Assembly (NCBI GenBank): GCA_012976225.1
Contig: JAAVVG010000012.1
Span: 434,001 to 498,000, forward strand
Source of the DNA: Golubevia sp. BC0850
Taxonomy: Eukaryota; Basidiomycota; Exobasidiomycetes; Golubeviales; Golubeviaceae
Length of the DNA: 64,000 nucleotides
Reading direction: 5' to 3'
The translations under genes were made by a program, and so were the position numbers. This document shows, piece after piece, positions 41,574 through 52,492 of this stretch. The notes beneath the pieces are model-generated. The model ran no database searches. It was given only the letters and a program-made list of their open reading frames with translations, and was not told where the DNA came from. Position 1 is the stretch's first letter. Each line of letters starts with the position of its first letter.

Positions 41574-43417
41574 ATGACGCATCTTCTTCCACCCAATCTT
41601 TTAAGGTTCTTCCTTCCAGCTCCTCCTTTACCTGGATTACCAGTCACTAGAGATGAGATCAATCCAACAGCTCCACCATCTTCAACGAGGCGTTCAACTG
41701 GTAGAAGGCAAATTCCACCTTTAACTGGCGTAGCTTCTTTCCTAGAAAGGGTCAAACAAGAAGCTGCAGATAAAGGTGAAGCTACCGAAGAAGGTGATAC
41801 CGGTTTCGATACTCAAATCAAGAAAGCTGGAAAGAACTCAAAGTCAAATGGGAAGGTCAAGAAGGAAATTTTTAATGGAAAGGATGGAGATGCAGAGGCA
41901 ATGGACGAGGATTCAAAGGAAGAAGATGAGGAAGAAGTTAAGGAAAGTGCCGAGTTTACTTATGCTGAACAGACCAAGAGAGAAGTTAGGAGGGAAATGA
42001 AGAAGAAATTGAGTCAGGAAACTAAGGAGAGGGGATTGAAGGAATGTGAGTATCCGATACGAGGATGAAGACAGAGGGAAAAGAAGGAGGAAGAAGGCTT
42101 GGAATACGGAAGGTAGGAGAAGTGGCTATCTGGATCTATGCGATTAAATGGATATAGTTCCAGAGCTCTTGAATGAGTCGAAGGGTTCTCCCCATCTGTG
42201 ATGCAAGCTCGAGCTGGTTGGGAAACTTCAGCTGCTTAGGAAGGAAGTTTGAATCTTGCCAACTCCTTCATCTACCTGCGCCTCCTCTGATTCACCTTTT
42301 AACTCTCTTCCAGATGACCCGAAAAAGGATCCTGAAGCTATTGGAGATCCATTCAAGACACTATTCCTATCCAGACTGGTTCGTATCAAAAGTGCTTACT
42401 CTTCCTCAAGCTGCGAACTCAGCAGTACACTCTTTCCTTTCATTCATTCTACTGCTTTAACTATCGACTTACATTTGAGAGATCAACTGCAATAGCTGAA
42501 GGCTCTGTGTTTCTGCAAGAATGGTACTCAAAATTAACCTTTCCTCTCCCCACCCCCACCCTCTTCCTCCTTCCTCATTTCACTTCCAGCCATACTCAAC
42601 AACAGAAAAAGACTTACATCGTGAATTTGACCAATACGGTCCTATCGAAAGAGTTCGACTAGTGAAAGATAAAGAAGGAAAGAGTCGAGGTTACGCTTTT
42701 GTTGTTTATGAGAAGGAGAGAGACATGCGAAGTGAGTTTGGATGAAATCACTCATGTCTCAATCTCAGTAAAAAGTTCCATTGACCCAATTCCATTTGTT
42801 TGTCTTTTCTCCTTCTCTCTTTTTCCCAGCGGCATACAAAGACGCAGATGGACTCAAATTAGAAGGTAGAAGAATTCTAGTCGACGTAGAACGTGGAAGG
42901 ACAGTTGATGATTGGAAACCAACCAGATTAGGTGGTGGATTAGGTGGATTAGGTAGAAAGAAAAAAGCAGCTCCAATTGCTCCTGAAACTAATTTTGGAC
43001 CTCCAGGTGGATGTAAGTATTTGACTCGTGATCGGAAGATGTGGAAGACGAGGAAGTTGAAGAAAGATGCCCTTTCAAAGAGGAAAGGTTTCGTCATCTC
43101 TCACAGCAATCCTCTGACAACATCTCTTAACTTTGGCTCTCCCTAATCTTTGACATGTGTTCACAGTCCGTGGTGGGTTTAGAGGTGGATTTGGTGGACC
43201 TCCAAGAGGTGGAGGATTTGCTCCTAGAGGGGGAGGTTTTGGTGGACCTCCAAGAGGTGGCTTTGGAGCTCCTGGAGCTCCTAGTGGACCTAGAGGTGGC
43301 TATGGTGGAGGGGGAGGAGGTAGGGGAGGGTATGGAGGAGGCGATAGAGGCGGGTTCCAGCCGCAAGGTCAGGATAGAGGGTATGGAGATCGACCTGCTA
43401 AGAGAGGGAGATATTAA
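41574..43417 (+). CDS. SNP1: U1 small nuclear ribonucleoprotein 70 kDa
   Basis: Binds stem-loop I of U1 snRNA and helps define 5' splice sites. The ATG at 41574 gives [20 protein letters not shown], followed by the Snp1 N-terminal region with long charged helices ([20 protein letters not shown]). The RRM begins at [22 protein letters not shown] (RNP-2 is KTLFLSRL) and continues over the next exon with [20 protein letters not shown] and RNP-1 [10 protein letters not shown]. Then comes [20 protein letters not shown], as in all U1-70K proteins. The last exon is an RGG/Gly-rich tail ([18 protein letters not shown] and on) ending GRY, replacing the RS-rich tail of animals. An Asp/Glu-rich insert ([18 protein letters not shown]) lies before the RRM. 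Confidence 0.93.
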
Positions 43418-43924
43418 GTCAAGAACCTTCAAGTTGCACCTCAAAAGTGATTGTCTTGCATAAGAAACATTTCCTCAGTTCAGATTCTCAAAAAGGTAAA
43501 CCTCGATTTATATTTTCTTTCTCTCGTTTCCTCCCAAGAACTTGAAACTTCTACGGTGCCTTTTCATGAAGGGAAGGTTTGTATTTATTATTGAGGTTTG
43601 TATTGTCAATCTGAAAACGAGGTCGCTTTTTTCAAGAGGCTCGGTTTAGGAAAGTGGGTGACCCTGGGGTGAGATTTGAGAACATCTTTGATTCCGGTCA
43701 GGCAGAGGAGACCACACGAAGAAGCTATCCTTGTATTTTATTAATAGTGGGAAGTCTAAAAGATGTTGAAGTAATGTTGACAGTGCTGAAGAAAGAATGA
43801 CAGTGACGTAAAAGAGAGTGGGAGTCGCTTGATAGCGGACGAATGACGGAGAAAAGGATGAGTTGAGTGAGGGTATATAGATTGAGTATGAGAGAAAGCA
43901 TAAAGAAACACCGGTGAAATTGGT
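43418..43924. other. Convergent 3' interval, U1-70K and hydrolase 2
   Basis: A 507-bp gap between two 3' ends. T-rich sequence at 43505-43530 may belong to the U1-70K 3' UTR. No gene supported. Confidence 0.3.
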
Positions 43925-45969
43925 TCACATCTTCACTTTCACGGGGAGAGGTAAAGAGAGTTCTGGTTTCTTCTTAGGCGGAGAGCTTTCCTTCTTCTGC
44001 CCGGGAGGAAACGTCTTCTCCTCCATCTTGCTGGGGGAGTAGAGTCCCTTTTTCTTTCTGGCGAGAGACCGCTGACTCTCCTCTCCCAATGAAGAGTTAC
44101 TGTTATTCAACAGCTTGTATCTTTCTCCCTCTTCTCCAGGCTGCTCTAAATCCAGTATCTTGTCGGCAGGAAAGAGGAATCTCAGAAGAACGAAGATGAG
44201 AAAGATGATTCCACTCAAACCACCTAAGACAGATGATGCAGGAACCAGATCCCAAACGATATCTCCTGGATTTCTGAAGTCGATGATCTCCGGATGTCGT
44301 AGGTTGTAGTCGGTAGCGAATAGATGCTTCAGAGTAACGTTGGCCGAGAACATGGGATAGTTTTGATGGGAAACGTTGGCTAGAAAATCAACAGAGTGAG
44401 AGACCGGAAATCCGCCCTGAAAAGAGATGGGGGGATTAAAAAGGTGAAAGGGTTGAGGATAGGGTTTGGAAGCTTGGGTCGCGAAGATTTCTTCTACTCA
44501 CCTTCATTCCACCTAGCATTTTTACAAATTGAGCACCTCGATCTAGATGGTTTCCTCCTTGCATGATAGCCTGTTGTTCGAGTGGCGATCGAAGAGACCG
44601 GGTCAGAGGAATTTAAACCTGTCGACACATCTCTCGTCACTCACCTGGCAGTGAGTGTCTCCAGGACCATTATCTAAGAGTCCAAAGGCGTAGTGAACGT
44701 TCCTTGACCTGAACCTATCGATGACTGCTTGCTTGTTGGCGATGACATCGCTCCTTGCGTATTTTGGCACGCTAGTGTAGTCGTCTCCACCTAGTCCATA
44801 CGGCCATTGATCGGGATGAGGACAGGAAGAGTTTGGATATGCTCGATCCTCAGTGAGCCAAGCCCAGCTTCCGGGATTACTTTCAAAAGGGGAAGGTTAG
44901 AAGATGTTGATCAGGTCTTGTTCGCCTCCTTATCCTTCGCCTCAAGCCTCAAGATGTTTGCTCACCCAATCCAGAAACTCATGTTCCGGTCGTAGCTTTT
45001 CGTCTTTTTCAGCAGCGAATACCTCATCACGGCTTGACCACCTTCGGAATGTCCAGCTAAAACTACTTGGTTCATTGAAGGAAATTGAGCTTTGTCGAAC
45101 AGTAAATCTGCAATTCCATCCAAAACCTCATAACTCGTGATGGATTTCTTGAGCTTTGGACTTCTTGAATAGCCACCAGACTGCCACTGGCTTCCGTGAA
45201 ATACCAGTTCATTCTCTAAACTTGACCTATCGAGTTGATTTAACCAAGCGGGTCCTATTACGATTACTTCTTCATACTTTACGTCTGCAAGATCCGAATG
45301 TCTCCCGTTAACAGAAACATTGAGAGCATTTCCCATGAGAGTAGTGTACTTCCAAGAATCTCTTGGCTTTCCAGGCATTACTATGATTGCTCTCTTGATT
45401 TTGGAGGGATCGTAGTTTGAAGTGATGTAGAACGGCTGAATGGCATTCTCCATGATGGCGAACGTTCTGTTCAGCGTAAAACCCGCGACTTCAGGAAGCG
45501 AGGCCCATCCTCCTTCAGCAGTTGGTACAGCAACGGAATTAGGATTGAAGCTGTCGATTCAGGAAAGATGGCGACGGAAAAGTGAATTGTGACGGCCTAT
45601 AAGTGGAGCTTTCGTTAACATCGATTCTCGGTTTTCTCTCACTCACAAAGTGCCTTCGTTCCAAGGATAGTTGAACTCGTCCCCATCTCCAGGTAAGAGA
45701 TCTCCACTATCGTTGTCGTTCCCATGAGTGTTTCCAGCAATTTTGGGTAGCTTACTGAGAGTGCTGGCCGCGTCAACAACGACTGGATCACTTGCGATAG
45801 CGTTTTGTTCTTCGCTTGACTGTCGCCTCTCTTCGAAATTGAGGACTTGTGGATGGCTTTTTAGAGATTGAGGTGAAGTTAAGAGTTGCAATGAAGGGTT
45901 TGAAGGTAGGATCGGGAAAGAAGCGGCAAAGGCCACCCATAAAAGAAGGAGAGTGGCGATGAGCTTCAT
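43925..45969 (-). CDS. Secreted/membrane-anchored alpha/beta hydrolase (paralogue 2)
   Basis: Paralogue of the hydrolase at 38.4-40.2 kb with the same core. The ATG at 45969 opens a signal peptide (MKLIATLLLLWVAFAASFP). Core segments are ENAIQPFYITSNYDPSKIKR, RDSWKYTTLMGNAL, EEVIVIGPAWLN, FHGSQWQSGG and the nucleophile elbow GHSEGGQAVMRY. Then NPGSWAWLTED, NKQAVIDRFRSRNVHYAFGL, DNGPGDTHCQ, AIMQGGNHLDRGAQFVK and FPVSHSVDFLANVSH. Unlike paralogue 1 it ends with a genuine transmembrane helix (LGGLSGIIFLIFVLLRFLF) followed by a basic, Pro/Ser-rich tail of about 75 residues (KKESSPPKKKPELSLPLP), predicting a type I membrane protein with a cytosolic tail. One pair of core exons separated by an intron in paralogue 1 is fused here (MPGKPRDSWKY), so an intron was lost or gained. 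Confidence 0.82.
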
Positions 45970-46887
45970 ACTTGCAAAGCTGACGTGAGGAGCTCTAGAG
46001 AGCTACGCAAAGAACAAGTAAAGACAGTGGGTGGGAGAAAATGAGAATATGAAGTAGTACTGGTGAAAGAGAAGTTTGAGAAAGATTAAGAGGTTGACAA
46101 AGATTAAAGATCAATACAGGCATTTCCTGGTGATTACAACATGTACATACGGGTCTGCAGCTCTTCATTTGGCCCGACGAGTGAGATAGGCTGATAGATC
46201 TATTATTGGAATAAACTCATTTTGAATCCTTGATTGCGTCTTTCTGACTTGTTGAACGAAGATCTTGAGGAGGCACGGTCTAGCGCAGACAGTCACTGAG
46301 CTGTCACCTGGTTTTGAGATATCGCCTCGCGCCTCCAGTCTCAGCGCTTCAGGCAAAACTATAATATCTAGAAATACCTGCAATCAATTTCAACTTCTGC
46401 GCGACGATGTGGCCCTGTTGCAGTCATATTCGTTACTTTGAAGCTGCGAGGCCGCGAACTCGAAGTGCCAGATCCGAACGGGTCCGCCGGCTGTGACTGT
46501 TCGGAATCAGGGTTTAATCAGTTCTCATGAGATGTATAAATCGGAAGAAAGTTTTTGATTATAGTGGTGAGAAAGGAAAGAATTCAAATTTGGAAGGGCT
46601 CTCTCCCTTTCCTCGATACGATTTGTCTCTCGCTTTGTCACTGAGTCGATGATGAAGAGGCTAGGAGGAAGAGAAAAACGGGAGAATGATTGAGAAGCTC
46701 GTGGAGTTGAAGAAACGGAAGGAGAGATCAGGAAGTAAAAGTTGGGGGAAGTCGAAGAATCACCTTCTTCACATCGTAAGAGTACGTTCCGAAAGCTTCT
46801 CTATTGTCAACTCTTTCACTTTCAAAGGTTTCAAAAATAAATCACAGGCTGTCTCGAGAAGTGAGGTTAACATTGCGAAAAAAGATG
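45970..46887. other. Intergenic interval, hydrolase 2 promoter and GUF1 3' end
   Basis: About 0.9 kb with no convincing gene. A GC-richer patch at 46395-46500 differs from its surroundings; I looked there for a tRNA but found no matching A/B boxes with a cloverleaf. Purine-rich sequence at 46650-46760. Confidence 0.3.
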
Positions 46888-49800
46888 TCACTTTCTCTGC
46901 GCTTTAGGACGAGAGTCCAAAATTTCCAAGAAAGCTTCGGTAGGCACTGAGACGCGACCGAATCCCATCATCTTAAGTCTCTTTTTCCCCTCTCTGGAAA
47001 GGGGAACCGATCGAGAGAGCAGTTGTTGTAAGTGAAAAGTCAGAGAGCGGCGACGACGGTAGTATCAAGAGAAAGAAAGGTCTCTCTTCAAACTCACTTT
47101 TGCTTATTGAGATGCTTGAGTTTTCGCTCGTAGTGACCTCCATAGAGACCAGACGTGACATCCTGGGTGATGAATCGAAAGAGAGGAAGGAATCATTTCA
47201 GAACAAAGGACTTTTGACCCAGCGGTCCTCGAAATCTGAACTACTGACCTTTCTATAAGCACTCAAGCTCTCTCTAGCGACAACCTTACTTCCAACAACA
47301 GCTTGAATAGCAACTTCAAATTGTTGTCTAGGAACTTTTTCTCTCAATTTTTTCACCCAAATCCTACCAATTTCATGTAATTTACTTCTATGAAGTATTA
47401 AACTTAAAGCATCAACACTTGTACCAGAAATCAAAAAGGACATTTTAACTAAATCTGAGGATTGATAATCAGTTTCTGAATATTCAAAAGAAGCGAAACC
47501 TGAAGAAGAAGATTTGATTTTGGAAACGAAATCGGTTACGATTTCAGAGAGAGGGAAAAGATAGGTGAAAGTCATTGTTCTACGAAATCTGGAAGTATCT
47601 CGTGAGAAATTTGTAGAAGGAGTTGATGTGGAAGTTGAAGTTGAGTTCGGAGTTGCAGCTGTGTTTATCAGAGAATTGAGATTTGAGCTTGAAGGATCAG
47701 AACTTGGTTCAATAGAAATAGTTTCAGAAAATTCAACATCAATTTGTTGACCTCTATGATCTTTACAAATTTCCAAAATTTTTCCAGTGAATTCTTCAGG
47801 AACTCTAATTTTACCTTTAACCATTGGTTCCAAGATATCTTGAAAGTTAGCTTTTCTATCAGTTTCATCAGGGAATTCAATTGGATTGTTACAAATTATT
47901 TCTTTCCCAAGTCGATCTATTAATTTATAAGGTACAGTTGGATTTGTGATTAAAATCTCTTGCTTATATTCGTCTTCTAATCTTTGTCTAAAGACATCTA
48001 AATGTAAAGTTCCCAAGAAGCCTAATCTACAACCTTGGCCTAAAGCCATAGATGACTCTCTTGAGACTGAAACACTTCGATCATTTAATGCTAATCTGTT
48101 AATTGAATCTTCTAATTTAAGAAAATCAGATGATTCTAAAGGAAAGATTCCTGCGAAAACCATTGGAGTTGGTGGATTGAAACCTTCTAGAGGTTCGACT
48201 TGTTCATGTGAGAGATGCAAAGTGTCGCCGATTCTTGTTTGAAGAGAAAGAAAGGGGTAGGATTCAACTCTCATGCTATTCTTGTCTTTGAATCTTCGGA
48301 GGGACACTCACGAAGCATCTTTCATGTCCTTCATATTGCATATCAGCCAGCCTACTTGACCTTTCCTCAGAATTCCAGTCGAGATTGGTTCGGGTGAATT
48401 GACTCCTAAATCTAGTACCTCGTACTTCTTGTTGCTATGGATTGAAGTGATCTTATCTCCTGTCATTTACAAAGTCGATTTAGATAATGTAACGAAAGTC
48501 GAAGAGAGAAATCGTCAGCCCAAACAAAAACCACAACCCTCTCTGTCTACCCTTTGCTATACTCAACTCACCTTTCCTAACCGCTCCATCAGCGACACTC
48601 AGCAGTGCCACCACCCCTCTAAACTGATCAAACCAACTATCAATCACAAGTGCCCTAAAACCTTTTCCATCTCTAACCCCATCTCCATCTTTTCTCTCCC
48701 CCGTACTATCAGGGTTGATTCCACCTCCCTTTTCACATCCTTTCAAAGGCTTAGTTCTCTCTACCAAAGCCTTCAAAACTCTATCGACTCCTTTACCAGT
48801 CTTTGCTGAAATCTCAATAGGTTCTAAACCAGGTAAACTAACATCCAAACCTAACAAATCTTTCATTTGAGAAATACATTTAAAAGGATCTGAAGCTGGA
48901 AGATCTATTTTGTTTAAAATTGGAATTATTAAAAGGTTCTTTTGTAAGGCGGTTTGATAGACTGAGATGGTTTGAGCTTGGATACCCTCTGCAAAAAGAA
49001 GAAGGGGGGGGTGAAGAGGAGAAAACGTTGGAGTTAAAGTCTCTTCTAGGTCGGAATACCTTCTTGATTTGAATCATAATCAATACTTATTTGTGATGTA
49101 AAAGTGAAAGGAACCAAGAAGAAACTCACGAGTTGCATCCACTACTAACAAAGCAGTTTGACAAGCACTCAAACTTCTTTTAACTTCATCTCCAAAATCC
49201 ATATGGCCTGGGGTATCTAACATTTGTAGTAAGAATTCATCCCCTTTTGTAGGCTTTTGAATGGATAATGAGGGGTTCATTTCTAATTCTAAGAATTTGA
49301 TTTCTTGTTCTAAAAGTAAGTCTTCTTCGGTCAATTGAGACGTCGTTTCTTCTGAAACATTAGAAGGTGAAATTGAGGTGTTTTCAGACGTAACAGATGG
49401 ATCATCTGGACCAGGATATCTATATAACATAGAAACAGCTTGAGATTTCACAGTGATCCCTCTTTCTTGTTCCACCAAAAGCTTGTCTAAGAATTGTTTG
49501 GTTGAAGAATCTTTTGGAATCGTGTTTGTTAATTCTAATAAACGATCTGCTAAAGTTGATTTACCGTGATCTATATGAGCTATGATTGAGCTGAGGGAGA
49601 GTGGAAGAAGTGAGTGAATGAAGAAAGTACTGATTTAGAGCTTGAACAGACGATGGACTCACAAAGTTCTGGGTTCTAAAGAATGAAAAGTTGAAACATC
49701 AACACCTGCTAATGATTTCGTCTTTATGCCTCTTCGCTGACCATAAGAAGAAGATGGGTAGGAAGATTGAGCAAGTCGTCGTCGAGGAAGAAGAAGAGAC

Positions 49801-49943
49801 GAAGGACTCCTCGGTTGGCTGGTAGTGGTCTGGCGGTTAGAGCAAGCTGGAACCTTGAAGTGATTGATGACTGCTCTTTCAATTGAAGATTCAACAGGAC
49901 TGATTGGCCATCGCCGCTGTTGAAAACGTTGAATCCAGTTCAT
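46888..49943 (-). CDS. GUF1: Mitochondrial elongation factor 4 (LepA-type GTPase)
   Basis: Ribosome back-translocase of mitochondria, maintaining translation fidelity under stress. The ATG at 49943 starts a basic, Ser/Arg-rich presequence ([19 protein letters not shown]), consistent with mitochondrial import. GTPase motifs in order: G1 [27 protein letters not shown]3 [14 protein letters not shown]4 [11 protein letters not shown], then [10 protein letters not shown]. Domain II is [18 protein letters not shown]; the EF-G-like domains have [20 protein letters not shown]. The LepA-specific C-terminal domain carries [21 protein letters not shown] and [20 protein letters not shown], with the TGA at 46888-46890. 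Inserts rich in Ser/Glu after [11 protein letters not shown] and Ser/Thr after EPSSDPSSS lengthen it. About eight exons, with the last two carrying the diagnostic C-terminal domain. Confidence 0.95.
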
Positions 49944-50039
49944 CGATGGTAGGGGAGAGAGAAGAAGGAAGGGGAAAGAGATAGCGACTCTATCGACGAT
50001 ATCACATCTATCTCTACCTCCTTCTTGCCAAAATCGAAA
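49944..50039. promoter_or_regulatory. 96-bp bidirectional promoter, GUF1 and MTG1
   Basis: Only 96 bp separate the two start codons. The sequence is asymmetric: purine-rich near GUF1 and pyrimidine-rich near MTG1, with ATCGACGATATCACATC in the centre. No TATA box. Both products act on the mitochondrial ribosome, so co-regulation is plausible. Confidence 0.55.
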
Positions 50040-52492
50040 ATGGTTAGATTTCGATCCAGAAATCGACTTGGACTTGGGTTTGAATCAGGAGGAACAGGAA
50101 CAGGAAGAGGAACTTCTTCAATTGGAATTCATCGAGCATCTTCCACTTCCACTTCCACTTCAATCTCTCTCCCTCCTCTCAGTCAACCCTCTATTTCAGC
50201 ACCTTCTCCAACGTTCAAACCAAGATTAAAGTTTCCATTACCGTCATCTGTACCATCATGGTATGCAGGTCATATGCATAGAGCTATTAGATCGATGCCA
50301 ACTTTACTTTTGAGGCATCCACCTCCTTTAGTCATTGAAGCAAGAGATTCAAGGTTACCCATAACAAGCATTAATCCTGCTTTCGATAAATTATTGCGAG
50401 ACACTAATGATTTCGCTATGAAGAAGGTCAAAGCCAAGGGAAAGGGAAACGAACAGGGAGGGCCAGAAATGGATTGGTCAAAGAGAAGATTGGTAGTTTA
50501 TACAAAGAGAGATTTGATTGATAGTAGCATTCAAGAGGTGAGTTCCGATTTAGATGATTTCCAGTGTGGGAAATAGGTAGGAAGAGGTCTTTGATTTGTT
50601 GGAAAGAGTACAGAAGAATTTTCTCATATCCCCTCTCCCTGCTTGAAAAAAGCCTTTAATCAAAGCTTTTTCAAAACATGGTTCAGGTCAAGAAGTCATG
50701 TTCGTAGACACTCGACAAGACAAAGATGTTAGAAAAGTCGTTAATTGGGTTAAAGGTTCGTCTTCCCTTCCCCGCCCCATCTCTTTCCTTTCCCTTCCCT
50801 TTCTAACCAAGTCCTCTCCCCTCTTCTCCTCACAGAGCGAGCCAAAACTCTCTCTCTCCTCCCATCTCCATCATCTCTCCCCTTACTTCCACCCTCACGT
50901 TCCAAAAGATTAGCAGGAGCTTTTCGTCACACACCAACTCCAGAAACAGGAATCCGTCTAATAATTCTAGGAATGCCAAACGTTGGAAAATCAAGTTTAT
51001 TAAACTCTTTGCGTAGAGTTGGAGCTGGAAAAGGAGGGAAAGCAGCTGCTACAGCTCCTCATCCTGGACATACTAGGAAATTAATGGGGACTGTTAGAAT
51101 TACTCCAGACGTGAAACATAAGAGTGGTGGTGGAATGATACCTAGTGTTTATAGAAATCTTAAGAATAGAGAATTACAGGAAGAAAAGGAGAAAGGAGTT
51201 GAGAGTGGTGAGAAAGTGAAAGGTGAAGGGGAAGGAGGTAGAGGTAGAGGAAGAAAAGCAACTCTACAAATTCAATCTCAAACTAAAGCTTTAATGAGAA
51301 AAGATTTTGAAAATGAAGAATTTGGTAGGATTAGAGAAATGAAAAAGGAAGAGAATCCGGTTTATGTTTATGATACTCCGGGTGTTATGGTTCCTTTTTT
51401 GGGGAGAGGAGAGATTGGTGCTGAGAAAGGTGTGAGGTTGGCGGTTGCTGGTGAGTTTATTTCAATTGAATCAAACTAAAGAAGAAAGAGGTATTTTTTG
51501 ATTGGAGGTAGAGAATCAGAAGAAAGGAAGCAAATTGACACTACTTTCCTTTGTGCTTGCCCTTCGCCTCGCTCAGCTGGGATCAAGTCTTCATTGTTTG
51601 ATACTAGAGGATTGGCTGATTATCTACTTTATAGATTCAACTTGAGATGGCTTCATGAATTGAGGGAATGGGAACTAGGTGGCGAGGTAGGAGGTGAGTT
51701 TTCGCTCTTGACTGAGAGAGTCGCAGTTCCCCGTTCCTTTTGGATTCTAGCTGCGCAAAGCTGCGCAGGTGAATTTTTGGTTCCATCTCAGATTCTCATC
51801 CAATTATCTTTCGTCTCACTCTCTTTGTCAAACCATGCTTCTCCACAGCTCGACCTCTTCCGATCTATCTAACAAACCTACCACTTCCTCAAGAAGATGC
51901 AAAGACTGCAACCAATTCAATAGAGGTTCTCTTATCAAGAGTAGCTCAAAGAGCTCCTGGAACACTCGGGAAAGGAGGTGAGAGGGATCTAGACTCGACT
52001 GCTGAGTTTTTGGTCAACAGGTGGAGAGAAGGTAAATTGGGAGAAGGTGAATTGGATCTAAAGCTCGGAGAATTCGATTACTTTGAAAATGAATTCGGAT
52101 TTAAAGTTAATGAAACTAAGGCACAGAAAGTGGATAGATTGGTTAAAGAACATTTTGAAAGAGTTAGGGAAGCCGAAGAAGGAGAAGGGTTGGAAAAAGA
52201 AGATTATAAAGCTTCGGATGAAATTCGAACGCTGATTCAAAATCAAGCTCAGCCTGAGATTGGAAAAAACGATCTCTTATTGGAGATACAGAAGAACCCT
52301 GAGCCTTCATTGTTTGGAGATGAAGGTCAGAAAGAGAAGAACAAACATTCTTTACCTTCACTTTTGAGTAATCATCAATTTAAGAAGATGAATAAGATCA
52401 AGGCTTTAAAGAAGAGAGAAGATAGAATGAAGGAAACTGGAAAGATTCCATTTAAGAAAAAGAAAAAGTGGGGTGGTTCTGGTAGAAAATAA
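50040..52492 (+). CDS. MTG1: Mitochondrial ribosome-associated GTPase 1
   Basis: YlqF/RbgA-type GTPase needed for mitochondrial large-subunit assembly. It has circularly permuted G motifs, as the family requires: G4-like YTKRDL comes first (after VPSWYAGHMHRAIRSM and VIEARDSRLPIT), then G5-like MFVDTRQDKDV, G1 GMPNVGKSSLLNSLR, the switch region HPGHTRKL, and G3 YDTPGVMVPFLG. The ATG at 50040 is the first in the frame; the N-terminus (MVRFRSRNRLGLGFES) is basic and suits import. Six or seven exons; the later ones give GIKSSLFDTRGLADYLLYRF and a long Lys/Glu-rich C-terminus ending KKWGGSGRK at 52492. A Gly/Glu/Arg-rich insert (EKVKGEGEGGRGRGRK) splits the GTPase domain between switch I and G3. 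Total is about 620 residues, clearly longer than yeast Mtg1. Confidence 0.92.

Noticed and set aside
41384-41755. 123-codon minus-strand frame running through the 88-bp promoter
   Set aside because: It merely reads through the start of the PMP3-family gene from antisense U1-70K sequence; the family signature begins at the internal ATG at 41485.
43127-43444. Ser/Thr/Arg-rich minus-strand frame
   Set aside because: Shadow of the Gly-rich U1-70K last exon; Gly codons read in reverse give Ser/Thr/Pro.
46395-46500. GC-richer patch that looked like a tRNA gene
   Set aside because: I could not find matched A and B boxes or an acceptor stem, so no tRNA is claimed.
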